Origin: Streptococcus sp. LPB0220
GTDB lineage: Bacteria; Bacillota; Bacilli; Lactobacillales; Streptococcaceae
Assembly (NCBI RefSeq): GCF_008727815.1
Contig: NZ_CP044230.1
Location: 1,596,001 to 1,660,000 of the forward strand
Direction: 5' to 3'
DNA: 64,000 bases
The notes under the pieces were generated by a model. The model made no database searches and was not told the DNA's origin. It was given only the letters and a program-made list of their open reading frames with translations. The stretch's first letter is position 1, and every line of letters begins with the position of its first letter. The translations under genes and the position numbers were made by a program. Of the stretch, positions 15,859 through 23,608 are shown one piece after another.

Positions 15859-17913
15859 TCAACGATTCCGTGCATACTCGATCAAATCGTATGGAAGAGT
15901 ATTGGCACTTTCTCTTAGGGAATAGCTTTCTAATTCATTGACATTTTGTCGCATACGGCGCGCTTGCTTGGCAGTAATCAGGTGTTGCGCTTCATATTCA
16001 AAAATAATCTTACGCTCCAAATAATAGCCTCTCAACATTTCATCGATATTATTTGGTTTCACGCGATTAATAACCCGCTCCACAAAGGCCCCACTGGTAA
16101 TAATAGCTGTCTCTCTCAGACGAGATTCTTGTAGGAAAGAGAGCAAACTGCTCCGATAAACCCCCTTGAGGTCTTCCAAACTTTCGATGATGATTTCCGT
16201 ATTGGCCAGATAAAGGGCCGCAATCTGGTCATAATCAATGGCCTCTAACTTGCTGTCTTCTCGGGTCCACCAGTTTCGCAAGCCAGACCCAAAAGTTAAG
16301 ATCTCATGAACGAATAAACGCAAAAGGCGGAAAGACACCAAGAGGTAATAGGTTAAGCGAGACGAAAGATTGCGATTGACACGTTGCTCCATATTGCGAA
16401 GATAGCGTTGGTAGACGCGGTAGCCCCGCTCTCGAATCTTCCCTTCTTCATAAGCCTGTTCCAAGCCGTCACTTTCAATACTCAAAATCAGGAGCTTCAA
16501 CTGTTCCCAGTCCTTTTGAATGAGCCTGTTTTCTTGGACCAGAATCAAGTTTTCTATGCGACCATGGTAGTTATCAATCGCCGCATACAAGGGTCCCTTG
16601 TGCTTGCTATTCTTTAGGTCTGCTTCTAATTCCATGACGACATCATTTAAAATCGCGATCTGCATCAGGTAGTCATTGGTTTCTTCCTTGTCTTCTGATA
16701 ATTTTGGAAGTACCACTAAGCCAGCAATAAAGCTGACAAGGGTAACTCCTGCCACTAAAAAGAGTAGGATAGGGTATTCTTTTTCGATCTTGGTTGGAAT
16801 CAAAAGAATCGTCGCAATCGAAACCGTTCCCTTCACACCCGAAAAAGTCAGCAATAAGGCATCTTTTAGATAATTTCTCAACGATTTTTTTAGTCGAGCC
16901 GTTCGGAACCAATAAAAGAGGTAAACCATGACAAAACGAATCAAAAAGAGCAAGGCTGTCAACACAAAGACCGAAAGAACTAAAAGAAGATCATTGTAAA
17001 TGGGACTACTTAAGATGGGCTTGGAAATCATTTCCAATTCCATTCCTAAGATGACAAAGACCGACCCATTTAAGATAAAGTTGACCGTATTCCAGACGGT
17101 ATGGCTCACAGTATCCACCCGAGCTTCAAGAAGGGTAATGTGCTTAAAGCGACTGGCTTTTAGGATCCCTGACACGACCACAGCGATGATACCAGACACA
17201 TGGAGTTCTTCTGCTAAGAAAAAAGTCAATAACGGGAGACTCAATTCTAATAACAATTCACTGGCAATATCACTAGCGCGAACACTCAAGAGTAAGGTTT
17301 GCAGCCAACGGTTCACAAAGGCCGTCAAGATTCCTACTGCAAATCCTCCTATAATGGAGATTCCTAAGGAAATCCCTGCCTCTCCAAGGGAGAAACTTCC
17401 GGTCGCAAGGGCTGCCAAGGCCACTCGAAAGGCAACTAGACCTGAGGCATCATTTAGTAACCCCTCTCCTTTTAAGATATTCGAAACCCGCTTTGGAAAG
17501 GTAAAGCGCTCAGACAGGGAAGCAAAGGCTACTAAGTCTGTTGGACCTAGAGCTGCCCCTACGGCCATACAGGCTGCTAAAGGAAGACTCAGCCACAAGG
17601 AGTGAGCTGCCCATCCCAAACTAATGGTTGAGATAAAAATCACTGGAAAAATCAAATAAAGAATGATGCGCCAGTGCTTTAAGACAGAAGTAATATCTGC
17701 TTCTTCTGCCTCTCGAAATAACAGAGGGCCAATGACCAAGGCCAGAAAGAGTTCTGTATCTAGATGAAAATTTTCTTCTGGGACAAAGAGGGCCCAAACG
17801 ATCCCTAGTAAGATTTGAATCAAAGGCAGAGGAAGGCTCGGCACAAGTTTATTGGTGACATTTGAGACGATCAAGATCATCGAGAAGATCACTGCATAAA
17901 GGAGTAATTCCAT
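15859..17913 (-). CDS. Na+/H+ antiporter, NhaP/CPA1 family
   Basis: 684 residues: about 12 membrane segments (residues 1-410) followed by a long cytosolic tail of about 270 residues. The ion-site motifs are ALGPTDLVAF (about 127-136) and LLNDASGLVAFR (about 153-164). It exchanges Na+ for H+ to hold internal pH and sodium. GGGAGG precedes the ATG by a few bases, and the gene lies 13 bases after the small 84-codon gene, so it is probably the last gene of the mnmL-mnmM transcript. Confidence 0.92.
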   Translation of the reverse strand: MELLLYAVIFSMILIVSNVTNKLVPSLPLPLIQILLGIVWALFVPEENFHLDTELFLALVIGPLLFREAEEADITSVLKHWRIILYLIFPVIFISTISLGWAAHSLWLSLPLAACMAVGAALGPTDLVAFASLSERFTFPKRVSNILKGEGLLNDASGLVAFRVALAALATGSFSLGEAGISLGISIIGGFAVGILTAFVNRWLQTLLLSVRASDIASELLLELSLPLLTFFLAEELHVSGIIAVVVSGILKASRFKHITLLEARVDTVSHTVWNTVNFILNGSVFVILGMELEMISKPILSSPIYNDLLLVLSVFVLTALLFLIRFVMVYLFYWFRTARLKKSLRNYLKDALLLTFSGVKGTVSIATILLIPTKIEKEYPILLFLVAGVTLVSFIAGLVVLPKLSEDKEETNDYLMQIAILNDVVMELEADLKNSKHKGPLYAAIDNYHGRIENLILVQENRLIQKDWEQLKLLILSIESDGLEQAYEEGKIRERGYRVYQRYLRNMEQRVNRNLSSRLTYYLLVSFRLLRLFVHEILTFGSGLRNWWTREDSKLEAIDYDQIAALYLANTEIIIESLEDLKGVYRSSLLSFLQESRLRETAIITSGAFVERVINRVKPNNIDEMLRGYYLERKIIFEYEAQHLITAKQARRMRQNVNELESYSLRESANTLPYDLIEYARNR

Positions 17914-17925
17914 CTTCCTCCCTCC

Positions 17926-18180
17926 CTAGCGTTCTTGGCAACAAGTCTCAAATTGCTGTTTTAACTCCGCAATCTTTTGGTCTGTCTTGGTTACATCCTT
18001 GTGCTCAATCTTCTTTTGGCACCGTTCCATCTCAAGCGCAACCAATTTCTTTTTTATTTTGAGCATCTTTTTGGTCATATGGGCTTCATCATAAAAACCG
18101 ATTGCACGCTCGTGAATGGTTGATTCAACAAAATGGTGTCTCAATCCTTCAATTTTATTTTTTAAATATTCTTTATCCAT
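17926..18180 (-). CDS. Small conserved charged protein of unknown function
   Basis: 84 residues, rich in Lys, Glu and His and probably alpha-helical or coiled coil (LKIKKKLVALEMERCQKKIEHKD). It ends with two adjacent cysteines (ETCCQER). There are no membrane segments or known motif. Its ATG overlaps the end of mnmM by 8 bases, which argues it is a genuine translated gene, coupled to the tRNA-modification pair upstream. No function is proposed. Confidence 0.7.
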   Translation of the reverse strand: MDKEYLKNKIEGLRHHFVESTIHERAIGFYDEAHMTKKMLKIKKKLVALEMERCQKKIEHKDVTKTDQKIAELKQQFETCCQER

Positions 18181-18730
18181 GACGATAGCTTTCTAATTTT
18201 TCAATCATGACCAAAAACGGTGGTTGGTTCACTTGATTCAGTGTCCGGTAGATGGTCGCTGTATATTCTTTTTGTGGGAGCTGGCTGACAAAGTCCAGCA
18301 CTGCATCACGCTCGATGTCTCCTCCCTCATGACCATAATAGATCATCAAAGCCATTCGACCACCTTTTTCTAGGCGAGCACAGATTTTTTCCATCGCTTC
18401 AATAGTAGTAGCCGGAAGAGTAATGACCGATTTATCCGCAGATGGCAGATAACCTAGATTAAAAATAGCTGCTTTGAGAGTCTCCACATATTGGTCCACA
18501 TGCTGGTGGCCATCTAAAATCAACTGAACATGCTGAAGCCCCAACTTTTCCAATCTTTCTTGGGTATTTACAAGGGCCTGTTCTTGAATATCAAAGGCAT
18601 AGACCTGGCCTGCTAGTTTGGCTAAAAAGGCCGTATCATGTCCATTTCCCATGGTGGCATCTACCACGACATCTTCTTTGGTGATGACTTCTGCTAAAAA
18701 TTGATGGGCCATTTCAAGTGGTCGAAGCAT
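18173..18730 (-). CDS. mnmM: tRNA mnm5(s2)U methyltransferase (YtqB-like)
   Basis: About 185 residues from the ATG at 18730, with AAGGAGAG before it. It is a Rossmann methyltransferase: SAM motif VVVDATMGNGHDTAFLA (about 20-36) and FDIQEQAL. The YtqB/MnmM family completes the wobble-uridine modification by adding the final methyl group to nm5(s2)U. It overlaps the 3' end of the radical SAM gene that acts with it, the same pairing as ytqA-ytqB in Bacillus. Older annotations call it an rRNA methylase. Confidence 0.85.
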   Translation of the reverse strand: MLRPLEMAHQFLAEVITKEDVVVDATMGNGHDTAFLAKLAGQVYAFDIQEQALVNTQERLEKLGLQHVQLILDGHQHVDQYVETLKAAIFNLGYLPSADKSVITLPATTIEAMEKICARLEKGGRMALMIYYGHEGGDIERDAVLDFVSQLPQKEYTATIYRTLNQVNQPPFLVMIEKLESYRHG

Positions 18731-19664
18731 TGGCACTCTCCTTTTCTTCTAGCTTACATCCTTGAGTACTTCCACGACGACGCATTTCAGTTTCAATAGC
18801 GTTTAGGACTTCCCATTTGTTGAGGCTCCACATGGGACCAATTAGCATATCACGAGGCGCATCCCCTGTAATCCGGTGAATCACGATGTGTTTGGGGATG
18901 ATCTCTAGTTGGTCACAGATAACCTTGACATATTCCTCCTGGCTCATGAGTTGGAGTCGTCCTTCATGATAGTCTCGTTGCATGCGTGTATTGGTCATCA
19001 AATGCAAGAGGTGCAACTTGATCCCATCAATTTCATTATCGGTCACACAACGGCGAACATTTTCCACCATCATCTCATGTGTTTCCCCTGGAAGGCCATT
19101 GATCAAATGGGACACGATCTCAGCCTTGGGCACCTGTTGGCGAATCCGCTTGACTGTTTCCACATAGAGGTCATAACTATGGGCCCGATTGATTAATTGA
19201 GACGTCGCTTCATAAGTCGTCTGAAGCCCCAACTCAATCGTCACATGCATGCGCTCGGTCAGCTCTGCTAGATAGGCCAAGGTATCATCTGGTAAACAAT
19301 CCGGACGCGTACCGATGTTGATTCCTACTACTCCTGGTTCATTGATGGCCTGCTCATAACGCTCTCGAATGACGTCCACCTTATCGTGGGTATTGGTGAA
19401 ATTTTGAAAATAGACCAGGTACTTCTTCACATCCGGCCATTTCCGATGCATAAAATCAATCTCTTTGTAAAATTGTTCTCGAATCGGAGCTTCTGGGGCC
19501 ACAATGGCATCTCCTGAACCTGAGACCGTGCAAAAAGTACAGCCACCATGGGCGACTGTTCCGTCACGATTAGGACAATCAAAGCCTGCATCAATAGGGA
19601 CTTTAAAGGTCTTTTCTCCAAATAAGGTTCGATAATAATCATTCAAGGTATTGTAGGATTTCAT
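18714..19664 (-). CDS. mnmL: Radical SAM protein, YtqA/MnmL family
   Basis: About 316 residues of the TIGR01212 radical SAM family. Cysteines in DCPNRDGTVAHGGCTFCTV form the iron-sulfur site with an unusually wide spacing, which is typical of the family. YtqA/MnmL acts with MnmM in the Gram-positive route that converts cmnm5U to mnm5U in tRNA. The start at MKSYNTLND (19664) is chosen by homologue length; an ATG three codons earlier lies inside a TATAAT-like sequence and is less likely. The gene is the first of an overlapping run mnmL-mnmM-84 aa-antiporter. Confidence 0.82.
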   Translation of the reverse strand: MKSYNTLNDYYRTLFGEKTFKVPIDAGFDCPNRDGTVAHGGCTFCTVSGSGDAIVAPEAPIREQFYKEIDFMHRKWPDVKKYLVYFQNFTNTHDKVDVIRERYEQAINEPGVVGINIGTRPDCLPDDTLAYLAELTERMHVTIELGLQTTYEATSQLINRAHSYDLYVETVKRIRQQVPKAEIVSHLINGLPGETHEMMVENVRRCVTDNEIDGIKLHLLHLMTNTRMQRDYHEGRLQLMSQEEYVKVICDQLEIIPKHIVIHRITGDAPRDMLIGPMWSLNKWEVLNAIETEMRRRGSTQGCKLEEKESANASTT

Positions 19665-19686
19665 ACCCTTCATTATAGCAAAAAAA

Positions 19687-19715
19687 GAGTCGAACTCAAA
19701 ACACGAGTCCAACTC
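19687..19715 (-). terminator. Terminator of the PAP2 gene
   Basis: GAGTTGGACTC / GAGTTCGACTC stem (11 pairs, two G-U) followed by TTTTTTTG, 12 bases after the stop. A TATAAT for mnmL follows immediately. Confidence 0.8.
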
Positions 19716-19726
19716 CTAGTTGTTAG

Positions 19727-20377
19727 TTATTTTTGCTTCCCTGTAAAGCGCCATTGAAACCGCAAGCGATCGTACAAGGGGTACTCAAATTGCAAGACAG
19801 CAAAGCCCAAAATCATACTGCCGAGAACGTCTGAAGGATAGTGAACCCCGACATAAATACGGGAGCCCACAATGGTCACAATTCCCAGAATCAGAAGCCC
19901 CTGAAGACAATAGCGGGCCGCTTTGTTTTTTATATGCTGGCCAACAATGATGATCAAGCTTCCCAAAACAAGGGTAGACGCCAGTGAATGACCACTTGGA
20001 AAAGAAAAGCCTTTTTCCTCTACTAGATGAAGAATACTTGGTCTCGGTCTCTGGTAGATATTCTTTAGAAGAAGAACCAAAAGACCAGTCAATACCAGAT
20101 TGCTCCCCAGAAAGAGGGCTTCGCTGTACCATTTCTTACAGGCAAAGACAGCTAGCAAAAGACCCACCCAGATGACAATGATCTTGGTATCCATGACATG
20201 GGTTACCTTGGTAAAGAAGGCTGTCAGTGGTGCAGGCAGATCGCCTCGAATAGTAGATTGAAGCGCGCTGTCAAAGCCCGTTAATTGTTGCGGGTAGAAA
20301 CGAATCACATACCCGAGAATGACAAAAATGAGAAGGGCGAAGCTTGCCTTCGCCCAATGTTGTTGTTTATTTTTCAT
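19727..20377 (-). CDS. PAP2-family membrane phosphatase
   Basis: 216 residues with five or six membrane segments. All three acid-phosphatase motifs are present: KNIYQRPRPS (about 105-114), PSGHS (about 127-131) and SRIYVGVHYPSDV (about 171-183). These enzymes hydrolyse lipid phosphates such as undecaprenyl diphosphate or phosphatidic acid at the outer membrane face. The start overlaps ribU by 11 bases, so it is cotranscribed under the FMN riboswitch. Whether that has physiological meaning is not known. Confidence 0.88.
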   Translation of the reverse strand: MKNKQQHWAKASFALLIFVILGYVIRFYPQQLTGFDSALQSTIRGDLPAPLTAFFTKVTHVMDTKIIVIWVGLLLAVFACKKWYSEALFLGSNLVLTGLLVLLLKNIYQRPRPSILHLVEEKGFSFPSGHSLASTLVLGSLIIIVGQHIKNKAARYCLQGLLILGIVTIVGSRIYVGVHYPSDVLGSMILGFAVLQFEYPLYDRLRFQWRFTGKQK

Positions 20378-20924
20378 ATTTTTTCAAAATCGGTTGCAAA
20401 AGAGTGTAGATCAATCCAAATGCGATGGCCCAAATCACTCCTTCGATCAGGTTAAACGGTGCAACCATTGCGGCTAAATAGTGGACAAGCCCTAGTGTTT
20501 TCGAAATATCATAGTTCATAAAGCGAGCATACAAAGGGATTGCATAGACATAGTTCACCAATACCATCGTGATACTCAAGCTGATCGTTCCAATAATCGT
20601 AGCTAGGACAAATCGGCCATGGGTCCGTTCCTTGTTCCAAATCCATGCAAAAGCAAGAACAAAAACAAGAACTCCAATGATATTGATTGGTAGTCCGATC
20701 AAGGTTTCAAGCCCCTTATTATTAAGAGCTAATTTAAGAACAGATCGGATCAAGGTCACCCAAACAGCACTTTTAAAATCCAACAAGACCAAAGCCAACA
20801 AAATGGCGATGATACTCAAATCAATTTTGAAGAAATCTATCAAGAAAGAAAATTGATAGAACATCAAAATAAAAGATAATGCGGATAAAACAGCCACTAG
20901 GGTCAGTTTACGTGTATTTGTCAT
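20367..20924 (-). CDS. ribU: Riboflavin transporter, ECF S-component
   Basis: About 185 residues from the ATG at 20924 (GGAGGAACCTGTT before it), with six hydrophobic segments. It starts MTNTRKLTLVAVLSALSFIL, typical of ECF substrate-binding components, which pair with a shared EcfAA'T energy module encoded elsewhere. The FMN riboswitch 220 bases upstream fixes the substrate as riboflavin or a flavin. Confidence 0.93.
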   Translation of the reverse strand: MTNTRKLTLVAVLSALSFILMFYQFSFLIDFFKIDLSIIAILLALVLLDFKSAVWVTLIRSVLKLALNNKGLETLIGLPINIIGVLVFVLAFAWIWNKERTHGRFVLATIIGTISLSITMVLVNYVYAIPLYARFMNYDISKTLGLVHYLAAMVAPFNLIEGVIWAIAFGLIYTLLQPILKKYEK

Positions 20925-21012
20925 AACAGGTTCCTCCAATTTTTTAAAAATTAGAGAAGCTGGAAAGACGTCTACTCCATCATTCTACTCTAAACTATTT
21001 AAACAAAGCTTA

Positions 21013-21032
21013 AACTAGAAACTATTCTAGTT
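21013..21032 (-). promoter_or_regulatory. Hairpin between FMN aptamer and ribU
   Basis: AACTAGAA / TTCTAGTT arms (8 bp) around ACTA, within the 220-base stretch from the aptamer to the ribU start. There is no good U-run after it, so it may be part of an alternate fold rather than a simple terminator. Confidence 0.4.
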
Positions 21033-21144
21033 ACTTTAGCTGGTCTCCATCGAAACATGCCGTTAGTCAGTCTTAGACTCCAAGGTACTATTCCCATGCA
21101 TCAACTCTAAACAGATCAGAATAGCTGTCAGTCTATTCGTCTCT

Positions 21145-21290
21145 CGTCTTCTCCCATCCAGACTATACTGTCGGTTGTGGAGTCACACCACATCAGCTTG
21201 CGCTCGCGGACTTCTTTTAGAGTACGGAAAAGAACATTTCCTAGTAAAAGTCACCGCCGGTCGGGAATTACACCCTGCCCTGAAGACCCT
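21145..21290 (-). ncRNA. FMN riboswitch (RFN element)
   Basis: On the minus strand the conserved core is clear: GGGTCTTCAGGGCAGGGTG at the 5' side, AATTCCCGACCGGCGGT, then GCGAGCGCAAGCTGATG and finally GGATGGGAGAAGACG, whose GAAGAC closes the P1 helix with GTCTTC. FMN binding should lower expression of ribU and the PAP2 gene after it. Confidence 0.97.
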
Positions 21291-21304
21291 TTTATGATAA
21301 CAAA

Positions 21305-21328
21305 AAAAACTTGCCTAGGCAAGTTTTT
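21305..21328 (-). terminator. Terminator after trmL
   Basis: AAAAACTTGCC / GGCAAGTTTTT, a perfect palindrome with U-runs on both strands, between trmL and the riboswitch. Confidence 0.85.
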
Positions 21329-21371
21329 GTAACGTCATGGATTACATCGTTCGGGTTTTAATTTTTCGTTC

Positions 21372-21914
21372 TTATTTGAGCTTGTCGTGCTCATAACGAT
21401 GGCTCAACTCCAGCCCCTTAAAGCCCTGCTGGCGGAGAGCCTCATAGACAATCATGCAGACGGTATTGGAGACATTTAAACTACGGACATGCTCGTCATT
21501 CATCGGAATGCGAATGGCCTTCTCTTCGTGCTGGCGCATAAATTCTTCCGGCAATCCTTTATCTTCGCGTCCAAACAAGAAATAATGGGACTTCCCATCC
21601 TGATAAGAAACGTCCGAATAGGTCTGATTTGCAAACTTGGACACTAGGTGTACCTGACCGTCGCTCGCTGCTTCCATAAACTCTTCTAGGCTATCATAAA
21701 AACGGACATCCAGCTTGTCCCAATAATCGAGTCCTGCTCGCTTCATTTTGCGATCATCGATCGGAAAAGCCATGGGTCGTATGATATGCAAGGGGGAATT
21801 GGTCGCCGCACAAGTCCGTGCAATATTTCCCGTATTTTGTGGAATCTGAGGTTGGAACAAGACGATGTGGTTTTGAGCAGCTGACTCTTGGTAGTCCAGT
21901 TCTTCAATATTCAT
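21372..21914 (-). CDS. trmL: tRNA (cytidine/uridine-34-2'-O)-methyltransferase
   Basis: 180 residues of the SPOUT class with a trefoil knot. Motif 1 is [19 protein letters not shown] (about 20-38), motif 2 [11 protein letters not shown] and motif 3 [17 protein letters not shown]. It methylates the ribose of wobble nucleotide 34 in tRNA-Leu isoacceptors. The protein has a short N-terminal extension before the core. It is preceded by its own promoter and a leader of about 120 bases holding a terminator, an unusual degree of control for this enzyme. Confidence 0.92.
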   Translation of the reverse strand: MNIEELDYQESAAQNHIVLFQPQIPQNTGNIARTCAATNSPLHIIRPMAFPIDDRKMKRAGLDYWDKLDVRFYDSLEEFMEAASDGQVHLVSKFANQTYSDVSYQDGKSHYFLFGREDKGLPEEFMRQHEEKAIRIPMNDEHVRSLNVSNTVCMIVYEALRQQGFKGLELSHRYEHDKLK

Positions 21915-21932
21915 ACTCGATCTCTTTCTGAT

Positions 21933-21979
21933 AAAAAAATAGCCACACTGCCCGGAGTCAAGCTCAGCAAACAGCGTGG
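21933..21979 (-). terminator. Attenuator-like terminator in the trmL leader
   Basis: On the minus strand CCACGCTG / CAGTGTGG encloses 21 bases and is followed by CTATTTTTTTA, about 18 bases before the trmL start. Upstream in the same leader, AAGCT can pair with AGCTT inside the stem-loop, giving an alternative fold. Confidence 0.7.
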
Positions 21980-22040
21980 TTACAGCTTCATTAACTTAAC
22001 TCACAACAGGTTTGAGGTAAATCAACGAAGGTACTTTCTA

Positions 22041-22068
22041 AGTATAACACTTTTGAAGCTCCTGTCAA
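22041..22068 (-). promoter_or_regulatory. Promoter of trmL
   Basis: TTGACA (22063-22068) and TATACT (22041-22046) on the minus strand are 16 bases apart. The transcript would start near 22034. Confidence 0.75.
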
Positions 22069-22214
22069 TAGTTTTTTTAGATTTTTTTAAGAAACTTTAC
22101 CAAAGTTTTCAATCCCTCCTCGTTCTACTCTTTTGACGATTTTTCCTACTTGTTCTTAGCTTCTCAAAATTCCACCAGAAAATCCTTAAAAAAGATGAAT
22201 TTTTCTTGAAAATA

Positions 22215-22235
22215 GAGTATGATAGAAGCATACTC
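22215..22235 (+). promoter_or_regulatory. Inverted repeat at the trkA promoter and ribosome site
   Basis: GAGTATG / CATACTC arms with a 7-base spacer directly ahead of GGAGG and the trkA ATG. TTGAAA at 22206 with CATACT 17 bases on is a possible promoter. The repeat could be an operator or an mRNA hairpin. Confidence 0.4.
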
Positions 22236-22247
22236 TGGAGGTATTCT

Positions 22248-23603
22248 ATGAAAATTATTGTTGTTGGTGGAGGAAAGGTCGGAACGGCCCTTTGTCGTTC
22301 TCTCGTTGCTGAAAACCACGATGTTATTTTGATCGAAAAAGACGAATCCGTTCTTAACCATATTACCAAACGATTTGATATCATTGGAATTTTAGGAAAT
22401 GGGGCAAACTTCAAGATCTTGGAGCAAGCGGATGTTGAAGACTGCGACATCTTCATTTCCATGACCGAGTACGATGAAGTGAATATGGTCTCTGCTGTTT
22501 TGGCTAAAAAAATGGGAGCCAAAGAGACCATCGTTCGGGTGCGGAATCCTGAATATTCCAATTCCTACTTCAAGGAAAAAAATATCTTGGGCTTCTCCCT
22601 GGTTGTCAATCCGGAATTGCTGACAGCTCGATATATTGCCAATATCATTGACTTCCCAAATGCCCTTTCTGTGGAGCATTTTGCCAATGGTCGGGTAGCC
22701 TTGATGGAATTTAAGATCAAGCCAGATAGCAATCTCTGCAATATGAGCCTCTCCCAATTCCGGAAGAAATACGGAAATGTCATTGTTTGCGCAATCGAGC
22801 GTGGCAACGAACTCACCATTCCAAACGGAGACTTTGTCTTACAACCTCAAGACAAGATTTTCGTAACAGGTAATCGGATCGAGGTCGTTCTCTTCCACAA
22901 CAATGTCCGACCTCAAGTCATTAAGAGCATGATGATGATTGGTGCTGGAAAAATTGCCTACTATCTGCTCAATATTCTCCAGGATGTGCGTCGCAAAATC
23001 GATCTCAAGGTCATCGAGGTCAATCGCGAACGAGCTGAATTCTTTAGCCAAGAATTCCCTGACCTCTATGTCGTCCATGGAGACGGAACTGCTAAAGACA
23101 TTCTTTTAGAAGAGAGTGCCAATAACTTTGATGCTGTGGCTACTTTGACAGGGGTCGATGAAGAAAACATCATCACCTCCATGTTCTTGGATTCTGTCGG
23201 AGTCAAAAAGAACATTACCAAAGTCAACCGAACCAGTCTGTTGGAGATCATTGGCGATCAGGATATGACCAGTATTGTCACTCCAAAACGCATCGCTGTA
23301 GACACCATTATGCACTTTATTCGCGGGCGCTACAATGCACAGTTCTCAAACCTAGAAGCCTTGCACCATGTCGCAAACGGCCGGATTGAAACCTTGCAGT
23401 TTCAAATTAAGGAAGACAACAAACTAACCCAATATCCCCTCTCTGAATTGAAATTGAAGAAGGGCGTTTTGATCGCTGCCATTATTCGAAACGGCAAGGC
23501 TATTTTCCCGAATGGGGATGACCGTTTGATGGTAGGGGATCGGATTATCGTGACCACCTTGATTCAAAATGTCACTAAAATCTACGATCTACTTGAGAGG
23601 TAA
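22248..23603 (+). CDS. trkA: Trk potassium uptake regulator, NAD-binding
   Basis: 451 residues from the ATG at 22248 (CTGGAGG before it). It has two RCK_N Rossmann domains, each with its own glycine motif (VVGGGKVGTALC at 4-15, MIGAGKIAYYL about 230-240), each followed by an RCK_C domain. It is the cytosolic gating subunit for TrkH, which follows 5 bases after the stop. RCK_C domains in Gram-positives often bind c-di-AMP, and a CBS-type c-di-AMP protein is also encoded in this window. Confidence 0.95.
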   Translation: MKIIVVGGGKVGTALCRSLVAENHDVILIEKDESVLNHITKRFDIIGILGNGANFKILEQADVEDCDIFISMTEYDEVNMVSAVLAKKMGAKETIVRVRNPEYSNSYFKEKNILGFSLVVNPELLTARYIANIIDFPNALSVEHFANGRVALMEFKIKPDSNLCNMSLSQFRKKYGNVIVCAIERGNELTIPNGDFVLQPQDKIFVTGNRIEVVLFHNNVRPQVIKSMMMIGAGKIAYYLLNILQDVRRKIDLKVIEVNRERAEFFSQEFPDLYVVHGDGTAKDILLEESANNFDAVATLTGVDEENIITSMFLDSVGVKKNITKVNRTSLLEIIGDQDMTSIVTPKRIAVDTIMHFIRGRYNAQFSNLEALHHVANGRIETLQFQIKEDNKLTQYPLSELKLKKGVLIAAIIRNGKAIFPNGDDRLMVGDRIIVTTLIQNVTKIYDLLER

Positions 23604-23608
23604 GCCTG

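Noticed and set aside
17000..17605. Plus-strand frame of 201 codons opposite the antiporter
   Set aside because: It is a shadow of the nhaP coding sequence, rich in Lys/Arg/Pro/Ser, with no domain and no ribosome site.
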